Source: Dehalococcoidia bacterium
GTDB lineage: Bacteria; Chloroflexota; Dehalococcoidia; Dehalococcoidales; RBG-16-60-22
Direction: 5' to 3'
DNA: 8,118 nt
Assembly (NCBI GenBank): GCA_030615655.1
Contig: JAUWYU010000061.1
Location: 1-8,118 of the forward strand
The notes under the pieces were generated by a model. It was given only the letters and a program-made list of their open reading frames with translations, made no database searches and was not told the DNA's origin. How positions within the stretch are numbered: the first letter of the stretch is position 1; each line of letters starts with the position of its first letter. Shown in pieces: positions 6,389 to 8,118 of this stretch. The position numbers were made by a program, and so were the translations under genes.

Positions 6389-6397
6389 TGCTAAAAT
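6389..6397 (+). promoter_or_regulatory. Extended -10 promoter element of the antiporter gene
   Basis: TGCTAAAAT is an extended -10 (TG, one base, TAAAAT, 5 of 6). The transcript would start near 6404, giving a ~29-nt leader that contains the Shine-Dalgarno. There is no clear -35. Confidence 0.4.
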
Positions 6398-6421
6398 AAC
6401 GATATTACTCCGCCCCTGTTC

Positions 6422-6426
6422 AGGAG
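6422..6426 (+). promoter_or_regulatory. Shine-Dalgarno that sets the GTG start at 6433
   Basis: AGGAG ends 6 nt before GTG 6433. Going upstream in this frame there is a stop (TAA at 6397) and no other start codon, so GTG is the real start. Confidence 0.7.
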
Positions 6427-6432
6427 CATTCT

Positions 6433-8118
6433 GTGGAAGGGTTAGATATCGGTCGAGACCTGCTCATTGTACTGGTTACAGCTGTAGCCGGCGGTATGCT
6501 GGCTCGCTGGCTGCGGCTCCCTATTATTCTGGGCTATCTGGTGGGGGGAATTGCCATCGGTCCTGGTTTCGGTCTGGTTCAGGACACTGCAACTATCAAC
6601 TCTCTTGCCGAAATAGGTGTTGTCCTCTTATTATTTGCCATCGGACTTGAATTCTCCCTTAAAGAAGTCCTGCGAATGGGTAAGATTGCCGTCATCGGCG
6701 GCATAGCCCAGATACTGCTTTCGGCGACGGCCGGTTTTGGATTGGGTAAACTGGTGGGATTAGGCAATACGGGCGCGGTATTCTTTGGTTTTATCATCGC
6801 CCTCAGTAGCACCATGGTAGTGCTGAAACTGCTCATGGAGCGGGGTGAGCTTGATACCACGCACGGTCGTATCATGCTCGGTATCCTTCTGGTGCAGGAC
6901 CTGAGTGTGGTACCTATACTGGTCATCATGCCGGCCATAGGCGGCGAAGCGGGAGAGCTATGGGTATCGTTGGGATTAGCTGTCTTGAAGGCAGTAGGGT
7001 TTATCGGACTGATGTTTGTCCTGGGTATCTGGGTACTACCCTGGTTTCTCAAGAAAGTAGCTGGACAGCGCTCCCGGGAGTTATTCATGCTGACGGTAGT
7101 CGTCGTTTGCCTTGCGGCGGCCTTTGGTACTGTTAAATTGGAACTCTCTGCGGCCTTCGGGGCTTTTACTGCCGGCCTTCTCATCAGCCAGTCTGGCTTC
7201 GCCCGGCAGGCTTTCGCTGATATCCTGCCCCTGCGTGATACTTTCGCCGCGCTTTTCTTCGTTTCTCTCGGCATGCTTGCCGATTTGAGCTTTATCGGTG
7301 ATAATCTGGGAGTCATTATCATCGTGGTAATGGTTGTAATGCTGGTCAAATTCCTCATTTGCTCCGCAATTACACGAATATTCGGCTATGGTCACAAGAC
7401 CGTGCTCATGGTCGGTACGGGTCTGATACAGGTAGGCGAGTTCAGCTTTATTATTGCCATGATGGGTGTTAAGTCTGGAATTCTATCTGGGGAGCTCTAC
7501 AATCTGACAGTCGCGGTGGCTATTATTACCATGCTGCTGACTCCCTTCGTGATAAGTATGAACTCTTCCATTTACCGGTGGTTAAGCCAGAAGGAGTGGT
7601 TTGCCCGGCAGTTGTCCGTCCGCGTAGATTCGGATTGGCAGACCACGTCGTTAGAGATGTCGCGGCATGCCGTGATTTGCGGTTACGGCGCCATTGGCAG
7701 TCGGGTAGCCCAGGTCCTGGAAAAGCAAAAATTCTCCTATCTGGTTATCGAGCTTGACCCTCAGGTTATTTCCAGGTTGCGTGCCCGCGGCGTCCCCTGC
7801 ATCTATGGTGATGCCAGTAATCCGGAAATACTTGCCCATGCTCAACTGGATAGGGCTCGTGTTCTTATTTGCGCTATCCCTGACTATGTCGCTGTGGAAT
7901 TGACCGCCCGGAATGCGCTGAGAATTAATCCCAGGATTGATATCGTGGCCAGGGTCCACCGGGATGCCGACGTCGAGCTTCTAAAGGGCATCGGCGTTAC
8001 CGAGCTTGTTTTGCCCTTATTCGAGGGTAGCCTGGAGATGATACGCCACACCCTGCACCGGTTCGGCATGAGCAGCACCGATATTCAGTATATCCTCAAC
8101 GCTCTCAGGGAAGGACAG
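6433..8118 (+). CDS. KefB/YbaL-type cation:proton antiporter (CPA2) with TrkA-N domain, 3' end outside window
   Basis: The reading frame stays open for 562 codons to the window edge. Residues 1 to ~380 form the Na+/H+-exchanger (CPA2) membrane domain of roughly a dozen helices, with family segments LLLFAIGLEFS (65-75), ALSST (123-127) and LLVQDLSVVP (152-161), whose Asp156 matches the ion-binding aspartate of the family. After a linker, a TrkA-N/RCK nucleotide-binding domain begins near 412: GYGAIG at 417-422, acidic E440 at the end of the second strand and GDAS at 459-462. In known Kef and YbaL proteins such a domain gates K+ or Na+ efflux in exchange for H+ and responds to nucleotide or glutathione state; the ion and ligand here are not determined. 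The start is GTG 6433, with AGGAG 6 nt upstream. It is 130 nt after the exporter, with its own promoter-like element, so probably a separate transcript. The protein is near the usual family length at the edge, so little is likely missing apart from a possible TrkA-C tail. Confidence 0.93.
   Translation, partial: MEGLDIGRDLLIVLVTAVAGGMLARWLRLPIILGYLVGGIAIGPGFGLVQDTATINSLAEIGVVLLLFAIGLEFSLKEVLRMGKIAVIGGIAQILLSATAGFGLGKLVGLGNTGAVFFGFIIALSSTMVVLKLLMERGELDTTHGRIMLGILLVQDLSVVPILVIMPAIGGEAGELWVSLGLAVLKAVGFIGLMFVLGIWVLPWFLKKVAGQRSRELFMLTVVVVCLAAAFGTVKLELSAAFGAFTAGLLISQSGFARQAFADILPLRDTFAALFFVSLGMLADLSFIGDNLGVIIIVVMVVMLVKFLICSAITRIFGYGHKTVLMVGTGLIQVGEFSFIIAMMGVKSGILSGELYNLTVAVAIITMLLTPFVISMNSSIYRWLSQKEWFARQLSVRVDSDWQTTSLEMSRHAVICGYGAIGSRVAQVLEKQKFSYLVIELDPQVISRLRARGVPCIYGDASNPEILAHAQLDRARVLICAIPDYVAVELTARNALRINPRIDIVARVHRDADVELLKGIGVTELVLPLFEGSLEMIRHTLHRFGMSSTDIQYILNALREGQ

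Noticed and set aside
6354..6650. Plus-strand open frame overlapping the antiporter start
   Set aside because: It overlaps the GTG-started antiporter in another frame, has no Shine-Dalgarno and shows low-complexity Cys/Arg/Ser content.
6579..7358. Long open frame on the minus strand inside the antiporter gene
   Set aside because: The Ser/Thr/Pro/Arg-rich composition is that of an antisense shadow, and the + strand encodes a clear CPA2 protein.

Overview
The window (8118 bases) reads left to right as: the 3' end of a 23S rRNA gene with its terminator; a small membrane-anchored protein of unknown function; an AT-richer gene for a protein that resembles the alpha/alpha-toroid (terpenoid-cyclase-like) fold; a long leader region; a large iron-sulfur flavoprotein; a 14-TM MFS exporter; and the start of a KefB/YbaL-type cation:proton antiporter that runs off the right edge. 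All genes are on the + strand. Most have their own promoter-like signal or a terminator before them, so this looks like a row of mostly independent transcription units and not one operon.

The organism is a bacterium. The rRNA has bacterial peptidyl-transferase and sarcin-ricin sequences, the promoters are sigma70-like, and several genes start with TTG or GTG after a clear Shine-Dalgarno. The 23S gene ends in a terminator with no 5S gene behind it, so the rRNA operon is at least partly unlinked. That, together with the NuoG-type ferredoxin fused to a GltD-like flavoprotein and the toroid-like protein, makes me favour an anaerobic Chloroflexota lineage such as Dehalococcoidia. This is inference from gene style, not proof.

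Region by region: 1-557 is the 23S end and terminator. 558-1126 is the small membrane protein, which appears to be made from a nearly leaderless mRNA, and its terminator. 1126-2450 is a block in which the AT-richer gene (1285-2217) lies between two imperfect inverted copies of a pyrimidine/purine-rich sequence, with two terminators before the right copy. 2451-2591 is a promoter and leader in which a terminator-like hairpin separates a strong Shine-Dalgarno from the start codon. 2592-4823 is the redox enzyme, 4914-6302 the exporter and 6433-8118 the antiporter.

Functionally, the redox enzyme should move electrons between NAD(P)H and a low-potential iron-sulfur partner. No hydrogenase, molybdoenzyme or glutamate synthase large subunit lies beside it, so the partner must be elsewhere. 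The exporter and antiporter are transport functions with no evident pathway link to it. I found no CRISPR array, tRNA, transposase or phage gene. The strongest unexplained structures are the inverted-repeat-flanked AT-rich gene and the hairpin inside the ribosome-binding region of the redox gene.
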